A DNA stretch of 64,000 nucleotides, taken from contig NZ_JADBEB010000001.1 of the NCBI RefSeq assembly GCF_014874095.1, forward strand, positions 1,302,001-1,366,000. Reading direction: 5' to 3'. Both the position numbers and the translations under genes were made by a program. The notes below the pieces were generated by a model. It was given only the letters and a program-made list of their open reading frames with translations. It made no database searches and was not told where the DNA came from. Position 1 is the stretch's first letter; each line of letters starts with the position of its first letter. Origin of the DNA: Plantactinospora soyae. GTDB taxonomy: Bacteria; Actinomycetota; Actinomycetes; Mycobacteriales; Micromonosporaceae. Shown here piece by piece: positions 1-11,115 of this stretch.

Positions 1-144
1 GCTCTCCATCATGGTCGCCTCCCGGGCTGAGCGCTCTTCGACGCTGCTGGGTGCAGTACCCGAATTGTCCGGCCTCAAACCTCCATCCGGGGCCTCGACA
101 CGGCCGGCTACCTCGTACGGCGACCACGTTCCCGGTTTCCGTCC

Positions 145-190
145 CCCGCCCATTCGAGCAGGACGGCCCCGCCCATTCGAGCAGGACGGC
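145..190. repeat. Two perfect tandem copies of a 23-bp unit
   Basis: The unit beginning cccgcccattcgag and ending ggacggc occurs at 145-167 and again, identically, at 168-190. It lies just past the terminator hairpin of the sigma-factor operon, in an otherwise non-coding stretch (1-244) where I see no gene. It is probably a local slippage duplication. Confidence 0.85.
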
Positions 191-192
191 CG

Positions 193-223
193 ACGGGCCC
201 GCCGGCGATGCCGACGGGCCCGT
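193..223 (-). terminator. Intrinsic-terminator-like hairpin after the sigma/partner operon
   Basis: Arms at 193-206 and 210-223 (14 nt each, loop gat) are complementary except for one position. That position is a G-U wobble on the minus strand and a C-A mismatch on the plus strand, so the hairpin suits minus-strand RNA. It lies 22 bp beyond the stop codon of the minus-strand gene ending at 245. Confidence 0.6.
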
Positions 224-244
224 GACGGCGGGTGTCCGGACGGG

Positions 245-1444
245 TCAGCCGGTCGTCAACCCGGGCTGCCACTCGGCCTTCTCGCCGGCCAGCCGGAGCT
301 TCTCGAACACCCCCTTGGTGCCCTGCTTGTCGAGCACCCCGTGGTGCGCGTCGATCCCGATCGTCAGCCCCATCGCGTCGTAGACGGTCAACAACTCGGA
401 ACCCGGCGCCCCCGCATTCGGGACGAAGTACGCCGAGTGCCCGTCGATGGTGGTGTTCGGCGCCGGAGGCAGCTTGGCGGTCGGATCGGCGCGCTCCTCG
501 TCCCGAATCACCCGGTACGGCAAGAGCTCGATCCGCAGTGCCTCGCCCCGGCGTACGGCGTCCTCGGTGGTGGCGGGATCGGCGTAGTCGATGCCGGCGA
601 ACCAGCCCTCCGAGTCGACCAGCGGCTCGGTGAGGGTGATCCGGACCGGTCGCAGCTCCTTCGGCACCGCCGGTTGGACCGGAATCGGCAGCGGCACCGA
701 CTCGGTGACGCTGAGCTTCAGTGCCTGGGCCACCCGCAGGGCGACGTCCTGGACGTCCAGCCCGCTGCTCCAGGACGAGACCCGGATCTCGGCCCAGCCG
801 GTCGGCGCGTACTCCCAGCGCAGGAACACCTCGTCGGTCGGCGCCCCCGGATAGCGGACGAAGCTGGCGGTACCGCCCCGTACCGGCGGCGCGGGCACCG
901 ACTCGGTGAGCGTGACCGGTTCGCCACTGTCCCGTTGTGGCGCGGCCGGGGCCACCCCCTTGGGATAGAGCCGCAGCGACACCCCCTGCCAGTGGTCGGG
1001 TGTCGGGCCGGGAAGTTGGGCGCCGAGAAGGACGCCGGAACCGTGCTGCAGCAGGCCCGCGTGGTAACTCACCGAGCCCAGGCCCGACGGCAGCCAGCCG
1101 AAGCGCGCATACAGGATGCTCGGGTCGACGGTCTCCAGCGCGGCCGGGATCCTGGACGGATCGGCCGGCGGCACCTCGCCGGTGAACGGCGCCAACGGTT
1201 GGTCGCCGGGGGCGAGCAGGCCCTGGCCCGTCGCCGTGGTGGGTCCGCCCTTCACCAGGCCGGGCACCGTCGCGACGCCGACGACCAGCGCGACCACTGC
1301 CAGGGCCACCCCGGCACCCTGGCGGTACCGCCGCTGCCGGCGGCCGCCGCGCATCGCCCGGTCGATGTCCAGCCGGGTCGACGGCCCCTCGGCCGAGTCG
1401 ACCTCCGCGCGCATCAGGCGCGCCACTTCCGCTTCCTCGATCAT
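245..1444 (-). CDS. Membrane-anchored partner (anti-sigma-like) of the adjacent sigma factor
   Basis: A 399-aa protein. Its N-terminal ~35 residues are cytosolic and charged, followed by one hydrophobic segment (about residues 38-58, rich in A/V/L) and a long, probably extracytoplasmic C-terminal region without a motif I recognise. The ATG at 1444 overlaps the sigma-factor stop in an ATGA, so the two genes are translationally coupled. This is the usual arrangement for SigE-family ECF sigma factors and their single-pass membrane partners. An anti-sigma role is inferred from context and topology only; I see no zinc-binding HxxxCxxC motif. A terminator hairpin follows at 193-223. Confidence 0.75.
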   Translation of the reverse strand: MIEEAEVARLMRAEVDSAEGPSTRLDIDRAMRGGRRQRRYRQGAGVALAVVALVVGVATVPGLVKGGPTTATGQGLLAPGDQPLAPFTGEVPPADPSRIPAALETVDPSILYARFGWLPSGLGSVSYHAGLLQHGSGVLLGAQLPGPTPDHWQGVSLRLYPKGVAPAAPQRDSGEPVTLTESVPAPPVRGGTASFVRYPGAPTDEVFLRWEYAPTGWAEIRVSSWSSGLDVQDVALRVAQALKLSVTESVPLPIPVQPAVPKELRPVRITLTEPLVDSEGWFAGIDYADPATTEDAVRRGEALRIELLPYRVIRDEERADPTAKLPPAPNTTIDGHSAYFVPNAGAPGSELLTVYDAMGLTIGIDAHHGVLDKQGTKGVFEKLRLAGEKAEWQPGLTTG

Positions 1445-1983
1445 GATCGTCTCCCCGTGGTCAACGCGTCGGTCTCCGCCGGAGCGAGCAGGCGACGCAG
1501 CGTCGCCAGCCCCTTGGCGGTCTGGCTCTTGACCGTGCCCGGCGCGCAGTTCAGCACCTGCGCCGTCTCCTCCACCGTCAGGTCCTGGAAGAACCGCAGC
1601 ACCAGGACAGCCCGCTGGCGGGGCGCGACCTGGCGCAACGCCGCCACCAGGTCCAGCCGGTCGGCCGGATCCGGCTCGGCGGGTGCCGGACGGTCCGGTA
1701 GCAGATCGGTGAGGCGTACCCGGGCCCAGCCCCGCCGCCGGTCGTCGATCAGCCGCCGCAGCAGCATCGTCCGGACCAGGGCGTTCAGGTTGTCGGCACG
1801 GCGGGCACGCGGCCAGTTGCGGTACAGCTCGGTCAGCACCCGCTGCACGATGTCGTCGCCGGAGTCCCAGTTGCCACACATCAGGTACGCCGTCCGGCGC
1901 CACTGCGCCAGCCCGCCCCGGACGTACTCGGTGTATTCGGCGTCGACCGCCACCCGATCGGCGGCCCGCCAGTTCAGTGACAT
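1441..1983 (-). CDS. SigE-family (ECF) RNA polymerase sigma factor
   Basis: A 180-aa sigma-70 family protein with the two-domain ECF layout. Region 2 lies in the first ~80 residues (AYLMCGN...DDIVQRVLTELY, the helix recognising the -10 element). Region 4 is C-terminal (LRFFQDLTVEETAQVL...GTVKSQTAKGL, the helix-turn-helix for the -35 element). I chose the ATG at 1983 because the homologous part begins there; an upstream in-frame start at 2049 would add 22 unconserved residues. It is coupled by an ATGA overlap to its membrane partner, consistent with a stress-responsive sigma/anti-sigma pair. Its regulon is unknown and nothing ties it to the biosynthetic cluster. Confidence 0.9.
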   Translation of the reverse strand: MSLNWRAADRVAVDAEYTEYVRGGLAQWRRTAYLMCGNWDSGDDIVQRVLTELYRNWPRARRADNLNALVRTMLLRRLIDDRRRGWARVRLTDLLPDRPAPAEPDPADRLDLVAALRQVAPRQRAVLVLRFFQDLTVEETAQVLNCAPGTVKSQTAKGLATLRRLLAPAETDALTTGRRS

Positions 1984-2267
1984 CCTCGCATCCACCCCAC
2001 TGGTAATCGCCCGCACACTCGCCCACCCGACCCTTCGTCTTCGCGGCATCCGCTACACCGCTAAGTCGTGGTCGGACCGGCAACCCGTTGCCCGGCACAC
2101 CCACGATTCCGGCGCCGGGGTCCCGCTGGGGTGCCAGATCACCGTGGGACACCATAATCACGGCGGGTTCGGCGCACGGCGGCCAGCCGGAATCTCCGTA
2201 ATCACGGCGATGGCTTCGGGAAGCGGTCCCGACACCGGAGGCGGCCGCACCGACCTCGGAGAAGGCG

Positions 2268-2292
2268 AAGCCCGGGTCGCCGACCCGGGCTT
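2268..2292 (-). terminator. Hairpin terminator of the glycyl-tRNA synthetase gene
   Basis: AAGCCCGGGT pairs perfectly with ACCCGGGCTT around a short loop (cgccg), about 36 bp beyond the synthetase stop codon on the minus strand. It is GC-rich and lacks a strong U tract, as is common for actinobacterial terminators. The rest of the 1984-2327 gap holds no gene; the sigma-factor promoter is presumably there. Confidence 0.7.
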
Positions 2293-2327
2293 GGACACCG
2301 GGCCGGCAACCCTCGCGCGCCGGGGTC

Positions 2328-5309
<2,982 letters not shown>

Positions 5310-5456
5310 CGAGCTACTCCGTCCGGCGACAACAGCCCCAGAGCCTATCCGTCACGCACCGGGAGCACGTTGTGCCGGTGGGAATTCCACATCCCTGGAA
5401 CCGACGCCGGAGGTGCCGCCGGTGACTGGGGCGATCCGGCCGTGGTAGCGCACCGC

Positions 5457-6527
5457 TCAGCCCCCGTACCGCTTGGCGGGTTCGCGGTCCCAGACGAACG
5501 CGGGGTCGTCGGTCCAGCCGAAGCCGGTGAACAGCCGGTCGGGGCGGCCCAGCCGCCAGGCGGCGATGAACTCGCCGAGGTCGAAGCACCAGTCGAGCCC
5601 GGCGCAGCTGAGCGACTCGACCAGCGCCGGCAGCGTCGGGGCGTCGTCGCCGAGGCGCTCCTTCGTGTCGACGGCGAGCAGGACGGCGGCGACGGCGGGC
5701 AGGAGCAGCAGCCCCGCGCCGCCCGCCACGGGCGCGGTCGCGACCCCGACGAGGGCGGTCGCGGACAGGGTGCTGACCCGGTTGAGCTTCGGACGGCTGC
5801 GGTGCGGGTGGACGTCGAGAAGCCACTGGCCGGACTTGCCGTACGTGACCAGCCTCCGGCACACCGTGGCGAGGCTTTCGATGCTGCTCTTGTCGTGCAC
5901 GACGACGGCCTCGGGGTCGCAGACGATGCCGTGCCCGGCCTCGGTGAGCCGCAGGCCGAGGTCGACGTCCTCACCGCCGACGACGGTCAGCGGCCGCTCG
6001 GCGAAGCCGCCGACGGACTCGAAGGCGTCGCGGCGCACGGCCAGGTTCGAGGTGGTCGCCCAGCCCACCCGGGTGGCCTGCGCGGGCCACTCGAACGCGG
6101 AGTTGAGCAGCTTGGAGCGGGCCATGATGCGGAACACGGTGTTCTCGGCGCCCTGCACGACGGTCGGGCCGGCGACAGCGCCGACGCCCGCGCCGGCGTC
6201 GCGCAGGGTCTTGGCGTGCCGCTGGAGCAGTTGCGGGGTTGCCAGGCAGTCCGAGTCGACGAACAGGACCAGGTCGTAGGCGGCGGCCCGGACGCCGTCG
6301 TTGCGCTTGGCGCCCACATGCTTCGGTCCGCGCAGGTACCGGGCCTGGAACGCGGCGCAGCTGTCCTGGTGGGCCTGGGCGTCGACGGGTTCGGAGTCGT
6401 CGACGACGAGGATCTCGACGGCTTCCTCGCACGCCGTTGCCGCCTCCCGCAGGCTCTCCAGCAGCCGGCGCAGCTGCGGCACCCGGCCCTTTACCGGGAC
6501 GACTACGGACAGTCCGGTGTCGCTCAT
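5457..6527 (-). CDS. Family 2 glycosyltransferase
   Basis: A 356-aa GT-A fold transferase. It has an N-terminal nucleotide-binding strand (LSVVVPVKGR), a first acidic motif (VVDDSEP), the metal-binding DxD-type motif (LFVDSDCL), and a GGEDVDLGLRL motif matching the catalytic ED of GT2 enzymes. The last third has a short hydrophobic stretch (~255-290) that may be membrane associated. Donor and acceptor are not deducible. Its ATG overlaps the stop of the upstream cyclase gene by 4 bp, so the two are co-translated. The product of the cyclase route, or a sugar destined for it, is the natural candidate acceptor or donor. The start at 6527 is fixed by the overlap. Confidence 0.85.
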   Translation of the reverse strand: MSDTGLSVVVPVKGRVPQLRRLLESLREAATACEEAVEILVVDDSEPVDAQAHQDSCAAFQARYLRGPKHVGAKRNDGVRAAAYDLVLFVDSDCLATPQLLQRHAKTLRDAGAGVGAVAGPTVVQGAENTVFRIMARSKLLNSAFEWPAQATRVGWATTSNLAVRRDAFESVGGFAERPLTVVGGEDVDLGLRLTEAGHGIVCDPEAVVVHDKSSIESLATVCRRLVTYGKSGQWLLDVHPHRSRPKLNRVSTLSATALVGVATAPVAGGAGLLLLPAVAAVLLAVDTKERLGDDAPTLPALVESLSCAGLDWCFDLGEFIAAWRLGRPDRLFTGFGWTDDPAFVWDREPAKRYGG

Positions 6528-7678
6528 ACGGCCTCCAGTGCGTTCATGGCGACCGTCTCGAAGGCGTCCATGACCGCAGGAATCGGGACGGCGACGAGCG
6601 GGGGCCCGCCGGCCGGGCCAGGCACGGCGCGGCCGATCGTGTCGAGCAGGACCATGAGCACCTCGCCGGGCGCACAGGGGCCGTACCCGCGCTTGTTGTC
6701 GGCGGCGAGTACGGCGCGGATCGCGTCGCGGTCGAGGCCGTCGAGGCGGGCGGCCGCGTCCGGCAGGTCGAGCAGGGACACGAGTCGGTGGTGGGCGGCG
6801 ACGTCGTCGGTGGCGAGGCCGTGGCGGCGCCGGGCGACCTCGGCGGCGATGAGCATGCCCCAGGCGACGGCTTCGCCGTGGCGGATCTCACCGCCGCTGA
6901 CGAACTCGATGGCATGACCGGCGGTGTGGCCGTACTCGAAGATGAGCGCACCTTCCCGCTCACGGGGATCGGCGGCGACGTACGGCGCCTTCGCCTCCAC
7001 CCCGACCTCCAGCAGCGCGCGCAGCGCCGCCTGCGGGTCGAGCGTCAGCTCGTCGATCGCCCGGATCAGCTTGGTCTCCAGGCCGGGCGCGGCCACGAGG
7101 ACGTTCTTGACCATCTCGGCGAGGCCGGTGAGCATGTCGTGCCGCGGCACCGTGGACAGCCACGCGAGGTCACAGGCGATGAGCGCGGGTACGAAGTAGG
7201 TGCCGACCAGGTTCTTGCCGGCGCTGAGGTTCACGCCCTGCTTGAGCGAGACCGTGGCGTCGAACGCCGCGACCGGCGTGGTCGGCAGGTGGACCAGGCG
7301 GGTGCCCCGGAACAGCAGCGCCGCGGCGAGTCCGGCGATGTTGCCGACGGTACCGCCGCCCATCGCCACCACCGCCGAACGGCGGGTCAGCCCGCGGGCC
7401 ACCGCCGTCTCCAGCAGGTGCTGCACGACGGGCAGGACCTTGTGCCGCTCGGCCGCCTCGACCGGCACCAGCTCCACCCGCACCCGGCGGGCCAGCTCGG
7501 CGGCGACCGCGTCGGCGTGCCCGCGCACCCCGCTGTCGGCGGCGAACAGGATCGCGTCGACGTCGCCCAGCCGGTCGACGATCGCGCCGGCGAGCGCGGG
7601 CGCGCAGTCCATGCCATAGAGGTACGGCACCCTGGCCTCGCCGAAGGCGAGCCCCAGCTCCTCATACGGGGAGCGCAT
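6524..7678 (-). CDS. 2-deoxy-scyllo-inosose synthase-like sugar phosphate cyclase
   Basis: A 384-aa member of the dehydroquinate-synthase superfamily. The motifs VVAMGGGTVGN, SLKQGVNLSAGKNLVGT, LAEMVKNVL, FEYGHTAGHAIE and DNKRGY match 2-deoxy-scyllo-inosose synthases such as BtrC better than dehydroquinate or 2-epi-5-epi-valiolone synthases. Those enzymes turn glucose 6-phosphate into the carbocycle of 2-deoxystreptamine, using NAD and a divalent metal. The start at 7678 has a good GGAAGGTGG site; an upstream in-frame start at 7735 is less likely. It is coupled to a GT2 gene. None of the aminotransferases or dehydrogenases that normally complete 2-deoxystreptamine are in the window. An IS remnant lies upstream, so membership of the NRPS cluster is uncertain. 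Confidence 0.82.
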   Translation of the reverse strand: MRSPYEELGLAFGEARVPYLYGMDCAPALAGAIVDRLGDVDAILFAADSGVRGHADAVAAELARRVRVELVPVEAAERHKVLPVVQHLLETAVARGLTRRSAVVAMGGGTVGNIAGLAAALLFRGTRLVHLPTTPVAAFDATVSLKQGVNLSAGKNLVGTYFVPALIACDLAWLSTVPRHDMLTGLAEMVKNVLVAAPGLETKLIRAIDELTLDPQAALRALLEVGVEAKAPYVAADPREREGALIFEYGHTAGHAIEFVSGGEIRHGEAVAWGMLIAAEVARRRHGLATDDVAAHHRLVSLLDLPDAAARLDGLDRDAIRAVLAADNKRGYGPCAPGEVLMVLLDTIGRAVPGPAGGPPLVAVPIPAVMDAFETVAMNALEAV

Positions 7679-7885
7679 CGTGGTCCACCTTCCCGTTGGT
7701 CCGGCCCGGCAGCCGGTCGATTGCGTCACCCGCACGGCGCCGCGGCGACCGCGGACCCGGAGTGCCGTACCAGCCGAGGCGCGGCTGTCGCAGTGGTCAA
7801 CAAGCGCCGTCGACGCGCTGCCCTGGCCCGTGCTACGACGACGTCGCAGCTGATGCAGTCCGGCGCTGACTGTGCGTGCTCTCGC

Positions 7886-7985
7886 ATGGCCTCGGTCAGT
7901 CGACGGCTCACCGCCGCTGAGCTGGTGCAGGCGGCCAAGGAGCAGGACCGGTCGTTGACGGGCCCGAACGGGCTGCTTGTTCCGC
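7886..7985 (+). pseudogene. Remnant of an IS256-type transposase N-terminus
   Basis: About 32 codons from the ATG at 7886 read RLTAAELVQAAKEQDRSLTG followed by PNGLL. This resembles the opening of actinobacterial IS256-family (Mutator) transposases, where a short helical lead-in ends in a conserved LTGPxGLL. Similarity stops near 7985 and no further transposase sequence follows. It is the only recognisable content of the 363-bp gap 7679-8041, which also holds the cyclase promoter. The match is short and made by eye. Confidence 0.45.
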
Positions 7986-8041
7986 GGGCCATCACGGGTA
8001 CGCCAGGGAGCCAGTGGCAGGACACGTGCGACGGCACCGGC

Positions 8042-9439
8042 TTACATCTCCGCCACCCGTCGGCCGGGATCGTCCAAGAAGGCGGACAGCGTTCGCAGGT
8101 ATCCGGAGACGATCTCCGCCACCGTCTCGACAGAGTAGAACCTGGGACTGTGAACGACGAAGCCGCCGCTTCCGTCGCTGTTCACCATCACCGCAGGGGC
8201 TCCACGCTTCATCCACACCGGGAGCCGAGCGGGCGCGTCCGCGCTCATGCTCCACGCCTGCTTGCCCGCCGGCGCCGCTTGGGGACTGTAATTGGCAGTC
8301 ACCTTCTCGACCGCGAAGCCCGGGAACTCCGGATTCCGATCCGGCACGAGTTGCTGGAACCAGGCATCGTAGAGATGGAAGAAGGGCCAGGGCCTCTCGT
8401 CGCAGAATTTCGGGTTCGCCGCCGACGCGATCGTCTTGAAGGAGGCGACGTTCCGTACGGCCAGCCGAAACTCGTTGGCCACCTGCCGTACCGCCTCTCC
8501 CACCGTAGCGCCCGGCCGCACCTCGGCGCGGACATAGACGTTGTTGGTGAACTGGCCCACCAGGTACTGGCTTCCGGGAAGGTCCCGGCCCCCCGTGACG
8601 GTCCCTATGACCAGATCGTCATGCCCCGTCCTCAGGGCCAGTGAGACGGCATACGCACCGAGCAACGCGGCGAACGGCGCGATCCGCGCCCTCAGGGCTA
8701 CCGCCGGTAGGACCTCGACCATCCTCTGTGGGAACTCGAATGGATACATGGCTTCATGGGTCAGCGCCGTTTCCGCACCCGAGCCGGTGACCGGAAAGAT
8801 GAGCCGCGCGTCCCTGCCGGAGAGCCGGGAGCGCCAGTACTCCTCTTTGCCGCCCTGCCCGGACTGTCCCGCGGCCTGCTCCCGCGCCAGGTCGACAAAG
8901 CCCACCGAAAGCTCGGGCGGTGCTTGTTTGCGGCCCGCTCGGTGCAGGTATGCCTCCCGTATGTCGCCGAGGAGCACGCCGAGCGACGCGCCATCCGCGA
9001 TGGCGTGCGAGAGGTTGACGGTGAGGATGTACGTCGAATCCGCGATGCGAACGAGGACGACACTCCACAGCGGACCGACGACGAAGTCGAACAGCCGGTA
9101 GCGCTCGTCATTTATCAGCTGCCAGACGTGCAGGCGCTGTTCCTCACCGCTGAGGTCGCGGACGTCCACGCTGGTGAACGGCACTTCGGCGCCGCTCGCC
9201 AGATACATTTTCGGGTTGCGGCTCAGGTCGGCAAAGCGTAACCGCAGGGCATCCTGCCGCCAGGCCGCGTCGGTCACGGCACTCGCCAGAGCCGCAACGT
9301 CGAGGTCCCCCTCGATCCGAAACGACTCCATGAGGTTGATCCGCGCGTCCGCCGGATTGTCAGGAGAAAAGTAGGACATGTATTCCCACAGCGTCTCCTG
9401 GCTCGGGGCCAACGACATCCCGATCCCCGGGGCCGTCAT
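8042..9439 (-). CDS. Free-standing condensation-domain protein
   Basis: A 465-aa protein that is a single NRPS condensation-type (CoA-dependent acyltransferase superfamily) domain with nothing attached. It opens with LAPSQETLWEYMSYF, the C1-type motif. The active-site motif is SHAIADG at ~144-150: the catalytic second His (145) and the structural Asp (149) are kept, but the first His of HHxxxDG is Ser. The downstream DDLVIGTVTGGRD and GQFTNNVYVRAEV correspond to C4/C5-like motifs. It could join an amine to a carrier-bound acyl group, release the finished chain, or transfer the acyl group made by the neighbouring ACP trio. It is separated from the trio by 420 bp and so may have its own promoter. 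Starts at 9439 or 9418 are both plausible. Confidence 0.85.
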   Translation of the reverse strand: MTAPGIGMSLAPSQETLWEYMSYFSPDNPADARINLMESFRIEGDLDVAALASAVTDAAWRQDALRLRFADLSRNPKMYLASGAEVPFTSVDVRDLSGEEQRLHVWQLINDERYRLFDFVVGPLWSVVLVRIADSTYILTVNLSHAIADGASLGVLLGDIREAYLHRAGRKQAPPELSVGFVDLAREQAAGQSGQGGKEEYWRSRLSGRDARLIFPVTGSGAETALTHEAMYPFEFPQRMVEVLPAVALRARIAPFAALLGAYAVSLALRTGHDDLVIGTVTGGRDLPGSQYLVGQFTNNVYVRAEVRPGATVGEAVRQVANEFRLAVRNVASFKTIASAANPKFCDERPWPFFHLYDAWFQQLVPDRNPEFPGFAVEKVTANYSPQAAPAGKQAWSMSADAPARLPVWMKRGAPAVMVNSDGSGGFVVHSPRFYSVETVAEIVSGYLRTLSAFLDDPGRRVAEM

Positions 9440-9858
9440 TGACCGCCCCGGACGGGAACGACAAGTGGGCCGGCCGCAGGCACGCGTTCGCTGTCCGCGA
9501 TGCCTTGAGTCAAGGCCATCCTCCCTGGCTCGGCCGCCGTCTGTCACCCAGTCGCTCTGACACGACGATCCGGGGATCGGCTCGGTTAAAGCGGTCTCAA
9601 GGGACAGCAGCTGAACGCGGCGCGCTACGCGGTACAGCTGATCTGATCTAGCCGAAATCGTAACTGATCGTTGTCTAAGTGACCAGAGCGACCGAGGCGA
9701 AGCCCGAAGCTCAGCCACGTGTACGGCAGCGTCCTCGACTGCCCGGGACACCGGCCCCGTGTACCGGTCCGCCGTTGTCGGGACCGGCCGGTGCGCGACG
9801 GGTCCCCGGCTTCGGACAGCTCCGCACTCCGCCGGCTCAGGGTGGCGGTCCGCGGATC
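9440..9858. promoter_or_regulatory. 419-bp non-coding gap, probable promoter of the condensation gene
   Basis: No open frame here shows a recognisable protein. The stretch 9590-9680 is less GC-rich than its surroundings (for example cgtaactgatcgttgtctaa), as expected for a promoter serving the minus-strand condensation gene. I could not fix -35/-10 boxes. Confidence 0.4.
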
Positions 9859-11115
9859 TCACCGAACTGCCGGCGGCACCGGGTGGCCGCCTCCGTCGCG
9901 GTCAGGCAGCGGGGTTCTCCGCAGCTCGACGCGGGATGCCGAGCGCACCCGGCCGCCCGCGACGACGACTTCCGCCGCCACCGGGTGACCGAGAAATCCG
10001 AGGAGGCTGGCGGTCAGCCCGTAGGCGCCCACGTTCGGGATGGTCAGAACATCGCCGACCGTCACATCAGGCAGGCCGAGGCCACGGCCCAGCATGTCCA
10101 ACGGCGTGCACAACGGTCCGGCCAGAGACACCGGCGTGCTACCGGGATCGGCGACCGCCTCGGCCGGCTGGGCCGACATCGGCAGCAGCCGCCGCAGGCC
10201 GGACAACCCGCCCAGCTGGTTGATGCCCGCATCGAGTACGGCAAACCTGCTGCCGTAGCTCTCCTTGATGTCCAGCACGGTGGTGAGCAACGTACCGGCG
10301 CCAGCGACAAGGTACCGTCCGCTCTCGACGGCCACTTGGGGGCGGCCGTCGCGCCAGCCGTCGAGGCCGGCGTCAAGCTCGGCGACGAGGGCCTCGCCCA
10401 GTGCCGGATAGCCGACCGGGTGGCCCGGGCGGGCATAGGGCGCGGCGAAACCTCCCCCGATGTCGAGTACCTCGAGGGGCAAGCCCTGGTCGCGCAGCCA
10501 CAGCGCGGCCCGGATGCTGCCACGCAGCTCCGTGCTCAGCCCTTCTTCGCTCGAAGCGTTGGAGATCGAGTAGAAGTGCGCCCCGCGGATCCTGACGCCT
10601 CGATGCTCAGCCGCCGTACGCACGAGCGCCGGAACCTCGGCTATGTCCACACCGAACTGGCTCGCCGTCCCGGTCATCCGCAGGCCCGAGCCGCCCGCCG
10701 CGAAGCCGTTGACACGGATCAGGCACTGCGCCTCGACGTCCCGGGCCCGGGCGGCCGCGGCCAGGCGACGCAGATCGGTGCCGGACTCCACGGAGAAGAA
10801 CGTCACGCCCCGGTCGAGGGCATAGTTCAGCGCCTCTGCGCTCTTGCCGGGCCCGGTGTAGAGGCAGTCCGTGGCGTCGACTCCCGCGACGAGCGCGACG
10901 TCCACCTCGCCGGAAGAGGTGATCTCGGCGTGGCACCCGGCGGCTGACAACGCTCCTACCAGGTCGGGATGGGGGTTGGCCTTCAGCGAATAGTAGATGC
11001 GGGTGCCGTTCGGCAGGGCCGCCCGGAGCCGGTCGGCCGACCTCGTCACGGAATCCACGTCGTACACGTAGGCCGGCGTGCCGAACCGGCTCGCGATCGA
11101 GGCGAAGTCGATCAT
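9859..11115 (-). CDS. PLP-dependent amino acid decarboxylase, probably acting on a carrier-bound substrate
   Basis: A 418-aa fold-III (alanine-racemase-like) decarboxylase of the ornithine/DAP/arginine family 2. Motifs: YYSLKANPH with the PLP lysine at K45, GAHFYSIS, DIGGGFA (phosphate loop), ESGRYLV, and GPLCTPLD carrying the active-site Cys contributed across the dimer. Close relatives outside lysine synthesis include BtrK (butirosin; glutamyl-ACP), FlvO (fluvirucin; aspartyl-ACP) and the exosortase-associated decarboxylases (family knowledge). Its ATG overlaps the ligase stop by 4 bp, and the ligase in turn overlaps the ACP gene. Decarboxylation of an aminoacyl group tethered to that ACP is therefore the best reading. 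Aspartate (to beta-alanine) or glutamate (to GABA) are candidates, not shown. Confidence 0.87.
   Translation of the reverse strand: MIDFASIASRFGTPAYVYDVDSVTRSADRLRAALPNGTRIYYSLKANPHPDLVGALSAAGCHAEITSSGEVDVALVAGVDATDCLYTGPGKSAEALNYALDRGVTFFSVESGTDLRRLAAAARARDVEAQCLIRVNGFAAGGSGLRMTGTASQFGVDIAEVPALVRTAAEHRGVRIRGAHFYSISNASSEEGLSTELRGSIRAALWLRDQGLPLEVLDIGGGFAAPYARPGHPVGYPALGEALVAELDAGLDGWRDGRPQVAVESGRYLVAGAGTLLTTVLDIKESYGSRFAVLDAGINQLGGLSGLRRLLPMSAQPAEAVADPGSTPVSLAGPLCTPLDMLGRGLGLPDVTVGDVLTIPNVGAYGLTASLLGFLGHPVAAEVVVAGGRVRSASRVELRRTPLPDRDGGGHPVPPAVR

Noticed and set aside
5310-5456. T-box or other riboswitch upstream of glycyl-tRNA synthetase
   Set aside because: 147 bp with no T-box sequence (no AGGGUGGNACCGCG-like element) and no specifier stem that I can draw.
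7726-8037. 103-codon minus-strand frame before the condensation gene
   Set aside because: No recognisable protein, no ribosome site, and the opposite strand fits a transposase remnant better.
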